Assembly (NCBI GenBank): GCA_037951165.1
Contig: JBBDHG010000008.1
Span: 8,338,001-8,402,000 of the forward strand
Origin: Lophius americanus
Taxonomy: Eukaryota > Chordata > Actinopteri > Lophiiformes > Lophiidae
Reading direction: 5' to 3'
Length of the DNA: 64,000 bases
Shown here: positions 34,184 to 46,821 of the stretch, piece by piece
How positions within the stretch are numbered: position 1 is the first letter of the stretch
How the letters are laid out: each line of letters opens with the position of its first letter
The notes under the pieces: model-generated
The model's database searches: none
The model's input: the letters and a program-made list of their open reading frames with translations, nothing else
Told to the model about the DNA's origin: nothing
Position numbers and translations under genes: made by a program

Positions 34184-36433
34184 GTCAGAGCAAATGACGC
34201 AGACACTGGCACCAATGGAGACATCGATTACAGCCTCCATCAGGCGTCGGAGGCCGTCCAGAGGCTGTTGCGCATTGACCGCTCTACGGGCACCATCTAT
34301 GTCAAAGGCCTGGTGGACCGCGAGGAGGAAAACTTCTTAAAGTTCTTTGTGTTTGCCAAAGATCGTGGACCCAACACCAAGACCTCAAAGGTCCTGGTGA
34401 CCATCAATGTCCGAGACCAGAATGATAATGCACCAGCCATTGAGATCCGTGGGATTGGTTTGGTCACACACCATGATGGTGTGGCCAACATCTCTGAGGA
34501 CATGCCTATTGGGACAGCAGTGGCGTTAGTCCAGGTATCGGACCGTGATGAAGGGGAAAATGCAGTGGTGACATGCGTAGTTGCTGGTGATGTCCCGTTT
34601 CAGCTCCGTCCTGCCAGTGAGTCGGCCAACGATCGGAAAAGGAAATATTTCCTGCAGACCACTACTCTGCTGGATTATGAGCTTGTCAAGGATTACAGGA
34701 TTGAAATTGTTGCTGTGGATTCTGGGAACCCAGCTCTGTCCAGCACAAACTCTCTCAAAGTCCAGGTTACAGACATGAACGACAACACACCAAACTTTTC
34801 CCCTGCCTTGCTTGAGGTGGACTTTGCAGAGGGCAACAAGCCAGGGGACAAAGTCCTGGATGTTGTGGCGACAGATGCAGACAGTGGCACCAATGCAGAG
34901 CTTGCCTATAGCATTGTCGAGCTCTCTGCCACCAGGCTCTTTGAAATAGATATGAACACTGGGGAGGTTCGTGTGAAGAACCTACTGGATCGAGAAGAAA
35001 TGGAGCGGTATGAATTCCGTGTGGCAGCAGCAGACAAGGGCGTTCCTAGTAAAACTGGAACGGCTACAGTAGTGATCAATGTTCTGGACCGCAATGACAA
35101 TGACCCAAAATTCATGCTGAGTGGCTACAGCTTCTCTGTCAATGAGAACATGCCTCCACTAAATCCTGTCGGAGTCGTCACAGTCACTGACAATGATAAA
35201 GGGGAGAACGCTCGAGTGAGGCTGTATGTAGAACCGGACAATGGCAAGTTCGTCATCCAGAATGGAACGGGAACTATCCTGTCCAGCATCTCCTTTGACC
35301 GTGAGAAGGAGAGCACATATACCTTCCGCTTGAAAGCTGTGGATGCTGGTGACCCACCTCGATCCTCCTATGTCGGCGTAACCATCAATGTCCTGGATGA
35401 GAATGATAATGCCCCTTATGTCACCAAACCAGCTAACTCCTCCTACACTTACATGTCACCAGTCACTCCACCAGAAACCCGAGTAGAGGTGGTAGAAGCT
35501 GAGGACATTGACTCTGGACCGAATGCTGAGCTTGTCTATTCCATCACAGGTGGAAACCCATATGACCTGTTCCACATCTCACCCAGCAGCGGGGAGATAA
35601 CGCTGGCGCAGGAATTTACTGGGAAGCATAACGGACTGCACCGCCTTGTGGTAAAAGTCAGTGATAGAGGCAAACCTCCCCGCCACACCACTGCTCTTGT
35701 CCACGTTTTTGTCAATGACACCAAGTCAAATGTCTCCTTCATTGAGGCTCTAGTCGGACACAGCCTCTACACCCCTCTGGACATGGATATTGCAGGAGAT
35801 CCCAATTACGCCCTTGCTCAGCGCAGCAACCTTCTTTACGGCAGCCTCGCCGGTATTGCTGGGGTTATTCTGGTCATAGTAGCCGTGATGGTCATCAGAC
35901 ACCGTCTGCAGAAGGACACTAAGAGTGGCTATCAGGCTGGCAAAAAGGAAAGTAAGGACCTGTACGCTCCCAAGCAGGGCCCAAAAAATGGCAAAGGGAA
36001 AAAGATAAAAAAAGGAAAGGCTCCTAAACCAACCAAGCCACTGGAGGAGGATGAGGAGGCTAGCCTGCAAAAAGGCCTCAAGTTTAACCTCATCAACGAC
36101 AATGTCAACGACAGTCCCAGAATCCACTTGCCCCTCAACTACCCACCGGGAAGTCCTGATTTGGGCCGTCACTACCGCTCCAATTCCCCCCTACCCTCCA
36201 TCCAGCTGCAGCCACAATCCCCGTCTGCCTCCAAGAAGCACCAGGCTGTTCAGGACCTCCCTGCCACAAACACCTTCGTAGGAACAGGCGACAACAACTC
36301 CACAGGCTCCGACCAATATTCGGATTACAGCTACAAGGCCAACCCACCCAAATACAACAACAAACAGGTAGGAGACTACGCAAACACGGCAGTGTACTAC
36401 AGGGACATATATTGGACCAACCGGGTGTGGTAG
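34184..36433 (+). CDS. pcdh1: protocadherin-1, coding exon 3 with short-isoform C-terminus (residues 272-1020)
   Basis: Large second coding exon, joined in phase 0 after the acceptor tttgcag at 34183 so that GHSVLQ runs into VRANDADTG. It encodes the rest of EC3 and EC4-EC7, with linkers DQNDN (349-353), DMNDN (468-472), DRNDN (573-577) and DENDN (676-680), giving seven cadherin repeats as in all delta-1 protocadherins. Likely N-glycosylation sites include N373, N631, N689 and N787. A transmembrane helix lies at about 821-842 (GSLAGIAGVILVIVAVMV), followed by a basic stretch and a long cytoplasmic region that matches human PCDH1 closely (SGYQAGKKE, SPRIHLPLNYPPGSPDLGRH, SNSPLPSIQLQPQSPSASKK). 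A GT donor follows codon 999 (CAG|GTAGGA at 36367/36368). Without splicing, 21 more codons ending NRVW and a TAG at 36431-36433 make a 1020-residue protein; the human short form, from memory, is 1060. Confidence 0.94.
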   Translation, partial: VRANDADTGTNGDIDYSLHQASEAVQRLLRIDRSTGTIYVKGLVDREEENFLKFFVFAKDRGPNTKTSKVLVTINVRDQNDNAPAIEIRGIGLVTHHDGVANISEDMPIGTAVALVQVSDRDEGENAVVTCVVAGDVPFQLRPASESANDRKRKYFLQTTTLLDYELVKDYRIEIVAVDSGNPALSSTNSLKVQVTDMNDNTPNFSPALLEVDFAEGNKPGDKVLDVVATDADSGTNAELAYSIVELSATRLFEIDMNTGEVRVKNLLDREEMERYEFRVAAADKGVPSKTGTATVVINVLDRNDNDPKFMLSGYSFSVNENMPPLNPVGVVTVTDNDKGENARVRLYVEPDNGKFVIQNGTGTILSSISFDREKESTYTFRLKAVDAGDPPRSSYVGVTINVLDENDNAPYVTKPANSSYTYMSPVTPPETRVEVVEAEDIDSGPNAELVYSITGGNPYDLFHISPSSGEITLAQEFTGKHNGLHRLVVKVSDRGKPPRHTTALVHVFVNDTKSNVSFIEALVGHSLYTPLDMDIAGDPNYALAQRSNLLYGSLAGIAGVILVIVAVMVIRHRLQKDTKSGYQAGKKESKDLYAPKQGPKNGKGKKIKKGKAPKPTKPLEEDEEASLQKGLKFNLINDNVNDSPRIHLPLNYPPGSPDLGRHYRSNSPLPSIQLQPQSPSASKKHQAVQDLPATNTFVGTGDNNSTGSDQYSDYSYKANPPKYNNKQVGDYANTAVYYRDIYWTNRVW
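36368..36433 (+). other. pcdh1: intron-retained C-terminal tail of the short pcdh1 isoform
   Basis: Just past the GTAGGA donor the reading frame stays open for 21 codons (VGDYANTAVYYRDIYWTNRV plus W) and ends in TAG. The human short isoform, as I remember it, also reads through the equivalent donor, starting VG and ending IWTEVWE. The shared start and IxWTxxVW-like end suggest the read-through is a real, conserved alternative ending. The long isoform would instead splice from 36367 to exons encoding the RRVTF motif that binds PP1 in delta-1 protocadherins, so the short form should lack that interaction. That the tail is used is inferred from this resemblance and from the polyadenylation signal downstream. 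Confidence 0.7.
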
Positions 36434-38025
36434 TCGTGCTGGGACTGATTTGGCAGAGCCAATATTCTTCCATCAAAGCTGCACTGATTCACCTGCACAG
36501 CACCCACTCCCCAATGGCTGTTTTCCCTATTGTTTTCAGTTTTCTTGTGTTCACCATTTTTGTTATGTTCAGTTTTCACTACTACATGGACACCACTGTA
36601 TTCACACCATGAAGGATTACATAAGGGATAGACCAAATATGGGTTTACCAAGGTTTAACTGCTGTGACCAACCTCTAAAATGAACTGTTGAGTCAGAACT
36701 TGATGTATGTTTGATTTGTATTGTTGTTCATGTTCCACAATTTAAATATTCATATAGTATTTAATTTCATTCTTACAACCAGTTTGGTTATTTTCAAGAA
36801 CAAAAAAAAGATAAATCCCAAATAATCTGCCCATATGGGTCTATCCTTTGCTTCTTTTTGTGTTTCCTTTTGGTTTATTTGTGTTTCACATTTTAACAGT
36901 GGGTAACATGAAGGACGTTATGAGATTTTTATCGTTTACAAGTGTTTGGAATCTTGTGCTATCATCAAAAGGTTAACAACTTCATTAAGTCTGAATGGGT
37001 GTTTTACATTCCAGCGAATTGGTTCAAGTTTAAAGTCTCTCTTTACGAGCGGATCATCTTGTTGAAGTCGGACAAAGAGTGACTGTGAATTCTAGGGTTT
37101 GTTTGGAACCCATATATTTTTTTTTTTCTTGGCTTCTTTTATGGCTGAGCTGCACTTTAGAGTGTTCCTATCAAGTCTGGATCAATTTAATGTAATTTCA
37201 GCACAGTCAGAGACCAGAGCAGTGAAGAAAGAAAGAAAAAGAAAGAAAGAAAGAAAAGGGAATGCAGAGGAGCAAGAAGGGGGTGTTGTAGGAAGTCACT
37301 ACACTATGAAGGAAAAGGTACAATAAGACTAAATCTAAACCTCCTGTCAGGTCAACTGAAATAAGACTTCTAATTTTGCCGTTGTTCTCAACTACTGGGG
37401 TTCAGAAGTCAATTGTTTGCACATATTAATGGCAGGTAAATTTCTACATGCCCGCTTTTGGCTTCCTTTAGCCAGAGTGCCTTGCTCTTTTTGTATTTAA
37501 TGTACATAAAAGGGGGTTGACAGGGGATGGAGATTGGGGTCATTAATTGGTGACAAGCTTTTTCATTGAAAAAAAATGTCACATGCACTGTAGAAAAACT
37601 CAGACAATCGCATAAGGGTGTGATAGTGTGTACATACATATGAACATATGATGTTTTGTACTTTTGAACGTTGTTGTGTGTCATTTGGGCATTTTCATTG
37701 TTTTCCTTACACTCTTCAAACCAAAGATTCACACATACCTGCATATTCACTGTCATCGCCATCATTTACATGAAACTGGCTGCTCGGTCAGTCAAGCGGA
37801 GTTCCTGCTGGTGTAAGCAGCCCGTTAACGCCCCTGCTGGGATAATATTTAGTCTATTAACACTTGCAGGCGTTACACCTCTCGGCCTCCATCCTACACT
37901 TGCTTAATCATGTACCCATGCTTCTCTCGGGAAATATATGTACAGTGTTTTTTGTTTTTTTTTGTGTGTTTTTTTAAGCTGAAAGTAAGATTTTATTTCA
38001 ATAAACATGTTGCTTAAATGTTTAA
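36434..38025 (+). other. pcdh1: 3' UTR of the short pcdh1 isoform
   Basis: From the TAG at 36433 to shortly after the first strong polyadenylation signal, about 1.6 kb. It is AT-rich, contains a GAAA-rich stretch at 37225-37258 and TGTA motifs near the end (37940). No long conserved-looking reading frame is present. The 3' end is inferred from the signal and a TG-rich region just after it (38030-38055). Confidence 0.6.
38000..38005 (+). terminator. pcdh1: polyadenylation signal AATAAA
   Basis: Canonical hexamer in TTTCAATAAACATG, with upstream T-rich and TGTA elements and a downstream gcgctctctgtg stretch. Best candidate for the end of the short pcdh1 transcript. Confidence 0.6.
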
Positions 38026-39273
38026 ATGGCGCTCTCTGTGCATTCACTGGGTGGGGTTACCAGAGCAGGAACTGGGAACCGTAGGATCGCTGCAGATGGA
38101 GGTACAGTATTCCATTTTCATTTCCATCCCTCACGCATGTGTGTGTGACATATTTTTGCAGATTTCAAATTTCCATCACAAATAAAACCATTATGGAAAA
38201 TGATGTTTATCACAAACTGCTGCACATAAGTCCAAATGCTATGAGTAGGTTAACAGTGTCAAGGAGTTATAAGGTCATCATGGTGGTGATACACCTCTGA
38301 TAAACTGTTATAGGAATTTGTTTTCTCATAGCTTGGAAACTATTTCAGAAATGTTAAGGCTTCAGGCACAAAGACGATGACAGAAGTCTTTGTTCTAAAT
38401 GCTTTCCAGGTTATTAACATGTTCCACACAATACTGAAGGTGGGGCTGATTATAATGGCTGCCAAGGAGTTTAAATTCTAAGGCACGGACGACAACCATG
38501 CTATCTGATGGCGAAGATACATCAAGACAACTATGTGGCTTTTATCTCCAGAACACAGAAATACATCTTTATATTCACATAAGCATGAAATCCTCAGGAT
38601 TCCCCCGTCATGAGAATGAATGAAGCCTGTATGTAAATTAATTGTGACTGAAGGACACACCTGTTACAGCCTAAACAAGTATTCAGCAATAAAATCTTCA
38701 GACAAATGTTCTCATGAAAAAACACAAGTCTCTGCCATAGTTAGTAAATGTGAAATAGAAACATGAGATACCCATCCCGTCCAATGAATGCGCTTCTTCT
38801 GAGTTTTGAAGTGGGATCAATAAGTAGTCCATGTTAATTGCAATTTATTAAAACAATTTCTGAGTTCTAAATAAAATGCTTAGAATAATCATAATACATC
38901 TTTATATGTACATAATGTTTCATAAGAATAAAAAAGTTGAAAAATCTTTTGAGTTATGCTATTGAAGCCCTCACTTGATACAAATCCCGGTAATGGCCCA
39001 CATTCAACTTTCAACCACGGAAACAAAAACATTTCAAAATAAGAATTGACATGCAGCACTTCAGTCTGTGTTTGTTGTCTGTACAAGGCTGTGTTTAAAA
39101 ATGTTGAATAGTAATTGCTCCGGAAGTTAAAACGACCAGCAGAATCCAAAGTCCAAATTGTACTAATAATTACAAAAATCATTAAATATCAAATGCGTCA
39201 CTTCCTGTTTAGATCATTGTTTTTAGAAAGTTTCCTGCTCTGAATACAAAACAGAACGGAGAAAACCCATTCC

Positions 39274-39276
<3 letters not shown>

Positions 39277-39313
<37 letters not shown>
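39277..39313 (+). repeat. AC microsatellite
   Basis: About 18 AC units, followed by atacacacaccc. Confidence 0.95.
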
Positions 39314-39318
<5 letters not shown>

Positions 39319-39805
39319 ACACCCTCAACCCCCACACGAACAAACACATACACTTCGTTCATGTTCGGGAATATAAATTGTTTCCTTTTATGTCACTATT
39401 TTCTGCAAAATGGACCAGTCATGTTTGGTATCATGATGACGTAAATAATAATAATAGAAACGGAAATACTCAGGTAATGACATTACCGGTGTATCACCAA
39501 ATGTTAAAGCTGAATCGTTTTCAAGTTTAAAGCTGCCCACCTGTAGGCATGTGACACACTCAAACACTGAGCACGGACGACAGAGATCAAAACAACAGCG
39601 AGCAGGTGTGGAACCTGCTGAGGTCATAGGGTCAAACATCACTCAGAGATGGTTATTAGCAGCAGGGAGCGGCGAGGTCATAGGTTAATAATGTCAACTG
39701 TCTGACTCCTCCCTTGTCTGAACTCCACATTAACAGACCGTTAGTGTCCTTACTGCTTTTTCCGCTGACCAACTCTGCTGTCTCTATGGTAACACAATGA
39801 CCTAC

Positions 39806-39810
<5 letters not shown>

Positions 39811-39837
<27 letters not shown>
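39811..39837 (+). repeat. TG microsatellite
   Basis: Thirteen TG units after ctacatata; 0.5 kb from the AC run and in the opposite sense. Confidence 0.95.
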
Positions 39838-40896
39838 TGACTCAGAGTACTGACCTCTCTGGTCCTCCCTCCATCCACTCCGATACAATCCCTCCTTCTA
39901 TGGCCATGTGCCCTATGAATGAGTGGAGATGGAGAGTGTGTGTTCAGATTATATAAGCCTGAGCTGAGTGTTTGTTCATCTCTCCTACATACCAGTCAGG
40001 TGGCAAACAGTCCGAGTTTCAAATTTCCATGCAAATGATAACAGATTGATAAAGGTTTTCAGTTTCGGCCTTATTGTTAAGGAGAATTTTGGACATTTAA
40101 AGTATTTGACAGTGTTATACGTTATAAGATAACTGAACCTAAGCTTGTATGGTTAGATGTACTGATGAGATTGACCGGGAACTGCTTCTACTATAGCTAT
40201 GTTTCCTATCAGCCTATTCTTCTTTGGCCATATCTAGACTCCTGAGTTTGATTCACAACTAGCCAGCACAGCCTGTTAAAGGAGGGACTGTGGTCAACTT
40301 TACAAATGCATAGTTGAACACAATGTGTGTTTGTAGTTGGGAGATTTAAAAAGTGCTAGTAGCAGATAACCTCAAGAGGCACATTTATACACCTACCTAT
40401 GAAAATAAAAATTCTCAATATACCATATATATGTGACTTTTAAGTTGGTACTGATACATCCACAAGATGGCAGTGAAGAGTCAAAGGAGTTTACGACGAT
40501 GAAAATAGTGACTATAAAAATGCCCTTAAATACATCGCAACACGTGGAGGAAATGTCTCCATTATTATGTCTATACATAGTTTTTCATGCCTTTCCTGAG
40601 TTATAGCTACACTGCCCTCAATGATTTTTATTTGCCCTGGTCCAATTTGTCGCTCGTAAGCTTTTTTTTGGATGCAGGGGACAAAAAGCTACATCCTGTA
40701 TGTTTTTAAGGTTAAGTATAAATGAGCCTAAATGAAGAGGAAAATTTGTCAAAAAAGTCTTGAAATTAGGGAGGCAGGCAGAGGTCTGGGAGCTCACCAC
40801 TCTACCAGCACAGGACAAGATCATGGCATGGTTGTTACCGCTAAGTTTTCATGCTTTCAATGCAGTGCCTCGTTTGTGTGATCTATGTGTAAAAAG

Positions 40897-40928
40897 CTGG
40901 GAAAGAACCTCTCTGGGAAAGAACCTCT
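40897..40928 (+). repeat. perfect 16-base tandem duplication
   Basis: ctgggaaagaacctct occurs twice in direct succession. Confidence 0.85.
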
Positions 40929-43084
40929 CTGAAGTGGGAGACAACAAAAGTTCCTCAAAAACAAACACTAAGAAGTACAAACATTCCTGGTCCAAAATAA
41001 ATAGTTGGATTATTAAATGTAAGAAAATATTTTCCCCGTTGTCCAAAAATGAATATTAGTTTATTTCAGAATTTTGATTATACTTAAGACTTTTTCGGAG
41101 CAGTATAACCTTTTCACTTTATTCTAGCACCCCAAAATTATTTTCATCCACACCGAAAGAACTTTGAATGATTGTAGCTGTAAACTTAAAACTAATTTTT
41201 TCCTGGACGCTATGGCTATTTTACTTTCCTGACTCATTCCCTACTATTTACACAAAGTCTAGTGGAAAATGATTTGGTAGTGTTTGTATAATTAGGAAAA
41301 TCCAGATTAAAGAGCTATCACGCAAGGTTAAAGAGAGATGAAAAATTCCCAAATGCAACTTTTTACCTTTATATGCAGTTGGGAGTTCTATCCTGACCTC
41401 CGTCCCATCTCTCCAACCAATGCTATTGGAAATTGAATCACGTTTGGGCAACCAATGGACATGGGTGGAAACAGGTCTTACTCGGAGGAAATGGTAGAAT
41501 CCTTGAGTCCAATCCAGCATAACTAAAAACAAGAACTTTTCAACTTGTGCGCAGCTAAATGCAGAATTATCCCCGTACGATACTGTGTTTGTTAATGAAA
41601 TATAAGCAAGGGCACAATCCTGGGAGATTACTTGCGACAGCTGTATTTCACTTTTCACCGTGCAACTGACAACACATTCCCACAGTTTTGGGAAAAACTG
41701 TAATAAGCCTCTATACTCACAGACGAGTTACTCAGAATAGACTTGTAGGACTTCAGCGCTCACCTGTGTCGTTTCACAGCAGGGCTGCTCTTATGCTGAA
41801 AGCCCTCTGATGTTTTCCACACAGCTAAATGGAATACCTTTACAATAACGTAACGGCTGCAAGGTTGAATGAACAGAGAGGTACTAATGCACGTATGGAC
41901 CCACCTCATTAAAAGCACTGTAATAAAAAAATGTATGAATGAGACATTCAGTAACTTGAATGGTCCAAGATCTGAAGTAGTTTTACCTCCTCAGGCGGTC
42001 ACAAAGCCTTCAGGGAACACAACCTGAGAGGGAAAAATCAGATTTGTTGAATTTTATACTTAAGTGATAAAGTGTCACTCCTTCGATATGCCAAAAAATA
42101 TTAAGGACCAATGACATTGTTCTCATTAAAGGGGTTAGGTGTTGGAGAGATGATTTCAAACCCCCACTATTATCCAGTCCAACTGCTTGGATAAAATTCT
42201 AAATTTAATTTCACTCAAACTGCTAATGCCCTAGCTAAACACCAGTAATTGGTTTGCTAGTCTACAGTTACAGCTCATTAAATCATTAAAGATTTCCAGC
42301 AGGTATTTTTAATCAAAAACATGTGTTTCTGCTTTTTGGCAGTCTTCCTATTTCTCCGAGGCACGGCATACTGTCAGAGAAAGATACTGTAATGATGACC
42401 ATTAGCCGGAAGGCTAGAAGCTTTTTTTCCCCAGAAAAACGCTGCAATTTCACTTTAGTGCCTAGAACTGTGGGACTGAGTGTCTGTCATCAGTCTGGCA
42501 GAGCTGAGAAGGACATGTGATGTACAAATACTCAGACTTTACTTCAGCTGGAGTATAGTTACTGCTGGAAACGTTATTAATTAATAATAATGAAGGAAAA
42601 TTCCCATTCTTAATTGAAACAGATGCAGATGAAGCCAGAAAGCAAATTATTCTCCTCTCTGATGAAACCCTATCACTGAGCAGAGACTTCATGATTTCTG
42701 GATTCTGTAGGCGTCAGGCAGCAGCATTAATGCCTCTCTTTGATTGCTATATTGAAGTTCAAGTACTTCACCCACAGGTTTTAGTTCCTAAGCCTCAAAG
42801 GTCTTCACCGTTACATGGGATTGATAATACTGATTACTATTATGAATACCAACCAAATATCGGTACTACCAAATACCAATTAATCTACAATCAATTATTG
42901 GCACTTTTTGGTACCTGAGGGCTGAGAAGTGTACTGTAGGAGTCTGAAATAAAATTCCCTAAGGTAACTAAGAGTCGAACTTACCTTGAAAACTTTATTT
43001 AAGAGTCAACACCTTCATGACATCATCATGTGATTAACTTGACCGATGCTGTCATAACCTACAGCAAGGCTATATCCTCAAAAA

Positions 43085-43500
43085 GTCTCCAAAACACTGT
43101 TGTACAAGCAACCCCCCTGATTGAACCAACTGGATTCTTTGTGACGTTATTTCCACGGCATTTTAGTTTAAAACAAAAACAAACCCAAAAGCTCCCCGAA
43201 GTGAGTAAAATATGAGCCAAATAGTTTGGAATTTGGGTAAAATGAGATATATTTATACAAGAGAACCCCCTGAGTTGATTAATATGCACCGAATTTGGAT
43301 AAAATCGGTGCATATTAATTGAAACAGTGGAGAAATTGTGGCAGAAAAGGTTTGGTGATAATGCTTCCCCTACTGTTGGAAATATACCAGCGAACATTCC
43401 CCAAATCACTCCAGTTCTTCCTAAACCTACGATCTATGTATGTATAAAATGATGAGAAATGATGAAGAAAATGATCCATGAGATGGTTTTTGAGTTATTA
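43085..43500 (+). repeat. dispersed repeat family, copy C
   Basis: Shares aacccccctgattgaacc, agctccccgaagtgagtaaa, tatacaagag, ttccccctactg-like and cactccagttcttcct with copy D, and aaaatgatccatga with copy A. It contains a perfect 15-base-pair hairpin (43278-43319). Confidence 0.6.
43278..43319. repeat. perfect 15-base-pair hairpin
   Basis: attaatatgcaccga and tcggtgcatattaat are exact reverse complements around the 12-base loop atttggataaaa. It lies inside repeat copy C. Confidence 0.85.
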
Positions 43501-45289
43501 CATTAACACGAAGGATCAGCAGCAGCAATGACGATTCCATTATATCCTCGACTTTTAGGGGGCTGTATTTAGCTACTTAAATTAACTGTTGCTGGAGATA
43601 ACTATATAACTATTTTTATTGCTTTGTTGGATAACGTTAAATCAGCATTTCTCTAGCGTTAGCCCAAATGAACTGCCAGACACTAACTCTGAAATGTATT
43701 AGCTCCGCCAAGGGAGTAGGTTCACTTTTCACCCCTGTGCTTTTGTTTGTGATCAAGATTTAGGAAAAACCAAACTACGGATATGCATGAAAATGTATCC
43801 TGATGTGGGTTTTGATATTTATCCTAAAGGTGATAAAATTTTAGTGACGTTATATATTTTGCTGTATTCAAATGAAACAAATAAAATTAGAGAGATAAAA
43901 TGTATTATTATTATTATTTATTATGCTACAATATGCTAATGTTAATTCTGCATTTTTTGGGATGTCTTATACTTATAATGAAACCAATACTATTGAATTA
44001 AAGGCAAGTTACATGGAAATTTTGACCTTTTCAATCACAAGGGTTCTGACAATAACAAGTCAGAAGATAAGCAAATATCAACACAAGTTAGCAACTTGTA
44101 GTATTTGTTTTCTTTACTCAGTAAAAAATCTTTCAATTTTCCAGGAGCTGTCCATAGTTAGACGGATCAAGTAAACGTTCTACCTTGCAGTGATTTTTGC
44201 ACATGTACTTCACAGGTTAGAACAGGTATGAAGTGGAGATTCATCTCTCAGTATCTCCTTTGTTCAGGGTCGAAGACGATGGGCCGCAACCTGATAGCAA
44301 AGGGACCTTTGTTTTTTAACACACGCATTCCTGAACACAGCCATCACTCAGCACAACATAATCCTCCGAGTCCTCTGCCTGAGAGCGTCTACTTCTGTGT
44401 CGGTGTGTTTGTGTGTGTACACAGGTGAGGGGCGTCAGACGGACAGAGTTTCATATGTCCTTCGGAAACTATGAAGGCAGCGCTCTGTCAAAAAGCAACA
44501 GGTTGAATTCTGCTGCAAAGAGCTGCTGTCACTCCGCTAACTTCACTGAGGGGGCTTTATTTCTTAGGTCTCAGGTGTTTTTAGTGTTGAGGTCAGGGTT
44601 AATATATACAGGTGCCACGAGTAAAAGATTTCTGTACTTCCTTCATGAGACCTTCTCTTTGGTATGGAACAAGTACACGAGAAAAATGAAGAGTGCACCA
44701 GATTTATAATTCCACATCATATTAGTTAATTATATACATAAATGTCCCTGATCTGTAAGTGATCAACAGATACACAGAACCTCAAAAGGTCCTCTTCTCC
44801 AAGCTGGATCGTGAATCAATTGACTTTGATGTGGGGATTTAATTCTTAATGTGGGAACAATATTGATGCTACAAAGAAAACGCTGCATTTTATTTTTGTT
44901 GCTTTCTGAAATTTGATCCTTTATATTACAAAGTGAATTTGCCCCAGGCTTATAGCTCAACTATAATATAATGTATGTTCGCACGTAAGGGTTTATGCTA
45001 ATAAACAAATCTCCTTATTCCCAATTAAGACATTTAGGACGTCAAAATCTGCAATTCAACATGGTTGTTTTCGATGAAAGCTTGAAAACGGACATTTTAG
45101 GGCCTCAAAATTGACTAATTGTAAAGAAAGCATATTTTTTTACACTGAATGTCTTTTTGTTTACATTACGATAAACAATAGTTCATTAATTGCACTTAAT
45201 ATTACTCTAACTCAACTTACTCAAATAATCACCACAAACAATTATCCGGTGTGCAATAACCACCAACCATGCAAAACATACACGTGACT

Positions 45290-45440
45290 CTAAGACCCTG
45301 TTTAGACTTGGTTGTGAAATGCGTTTTGGGCGGTCGGATGACATGCGGACATTGAGACACGTCGCTAAATACAAGTGTAAACGACAGCCAAGACGTTGAC
45401 ATTGTGATGCGGTAACGTAAGGTCTGGGACTCATTTGACC
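45290..45440. repeat. dispersed fish MITE-like repeat
   Basis: accctgtttagacttggt, aaatgcgttttgggcggtc, acaagtgtaaacgac and attgtgatgcgg followed by ctcatttgaccacat resemble a common teleost repeat (cctggtattaa..atgcgt..gggtgatc..gtgtgaac). Recognised from general familiarity; boundaries approximate. Confidence 0.45.
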
Positions 45441-46474
45441 ACATATCTTTTATTTTATTAAAATTTTATATTTGATTTACCTGTGCTCTTTGGCAAAGCG
45501 CAAGTTATTTTGTCCCGTGAGTCTCAAGACGAGGAATAATCCGTACATGTATATTAGCTCTTGAAACAGCTTCAAGTTGTTAGGTAGCTAGTGCTAGCTA
45601 GCTATACTAACAACGGGTCGAACTGGGCACAACGCCTTTTGGCCTTTTGGCGGAAGTCACTTAAGTAGCAACAAAATTTGAACATCAGTGGTCAGCTGGA
45701 TACATTTGGAGACTCAATATATGTAGTTGTTCAATTGATTCAGTGGCAAACAAATGTGGAAACAAGTTCCTGGTGGTCAAAAATGGTTTCCTCTTCCAGG
45801 TGGAACACCTGCTAACACAAGATGGTTCCAACTTTTTATAGATTGACCACTTATTACTATGATAATAACCCAATAATATGTATAAAAACTCCTACAGCAT
45901 TGTTAATGTACGTTCACTTTAATGGACAATAATTCAGTAAGAAAGGGGCCTCCTTGTTCCCAGCACCACCACACGTGCCAAGGTCTACTGAAATAATGGG
46001 AAAAAGCAAGAAGGGAAACAACTAGTGGACGTGGAGTTTTAAAGATAAAAGTGAAAGTAACTGGATTAAGAATCTTATTTTCTGTGTCCATCACCAGCAC
46101 ATACATGTATTCTCAATAAACTAAACTATAAATGGGCTGGGCGAAAGAAAGAGGGAATGTGAAATCTTCTCATCTTCTGCTCTTTTGTTCCAACTCTGCA
46201 GTTTATTTTAGCCGATCTATAGAGTACCTCAAGAACCGTGAAGGAACTCCTTCAGTCTCCCATTCAGCCTCTCTCTCCATATCTGTCGGTCTCTGTCTAT
46301 CTCGGTCGTCCCCTCAGGGCTGTGTTTGTTTGCGAGCCACTGAGACGATTCAACACACAGATCTGTGTATGTGAGTGTTAGTGGGTGTGTTTTACTTTAA
46401 TGCGGAGCCAGAAATAAAAAACACAAGAAGCATATTTTTCTTGGTATGTTATTGTGTGTATGTGTGTCTGTTTT

Positions 46475-46495
46475 TGTGTGTGTGTGTGTGTGTGT
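46475..46495 (+). repeat. TG microsatellite
   Basis: About ten TG units within a wider TG-rich stretch (46440-46510). Confidence 0.85.
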
Positions 46496-46794
46496 TTGTG
46501 AATGTGTGCTGCGTCACCACCTGCTCCAACAACACAAGCGAAGTAGAACGGAAACCTGCCTGAGGCCTCACAAGCACAAGGCAGTGAAGGCTAGCATGGA
46601 GAGAGGAAAAGGAGGAGATGATTGGGAGGACTACAAACTTCATACACTATATCACACCATGTGTGTGTGTATGTGTTAGCTATGTGTGTAGCAGGTGGTA
46701 CGACTCGGGAGAGGAGGGGGTCACTGCTCTGTTCCTCTGACACCTGTAGGCGGGGTCAGAGGTCAGATGCTGTACAGCTGCTCTATACACTGGG

Positions 46795-46821
46795 ACACAC
46801 ACACACACACACACACACACA
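46795..46821 (+). repeat. AC microsatellite
   Basis: Thirteen AC units after ctggg. Confidence 0.9.

Noticed and set aside
46132..46374. 80-codon open frame with a possible Met start
   Set aside because: Serine-rich with no domain or signal and flanked by microsatellite DNA; probably chance.
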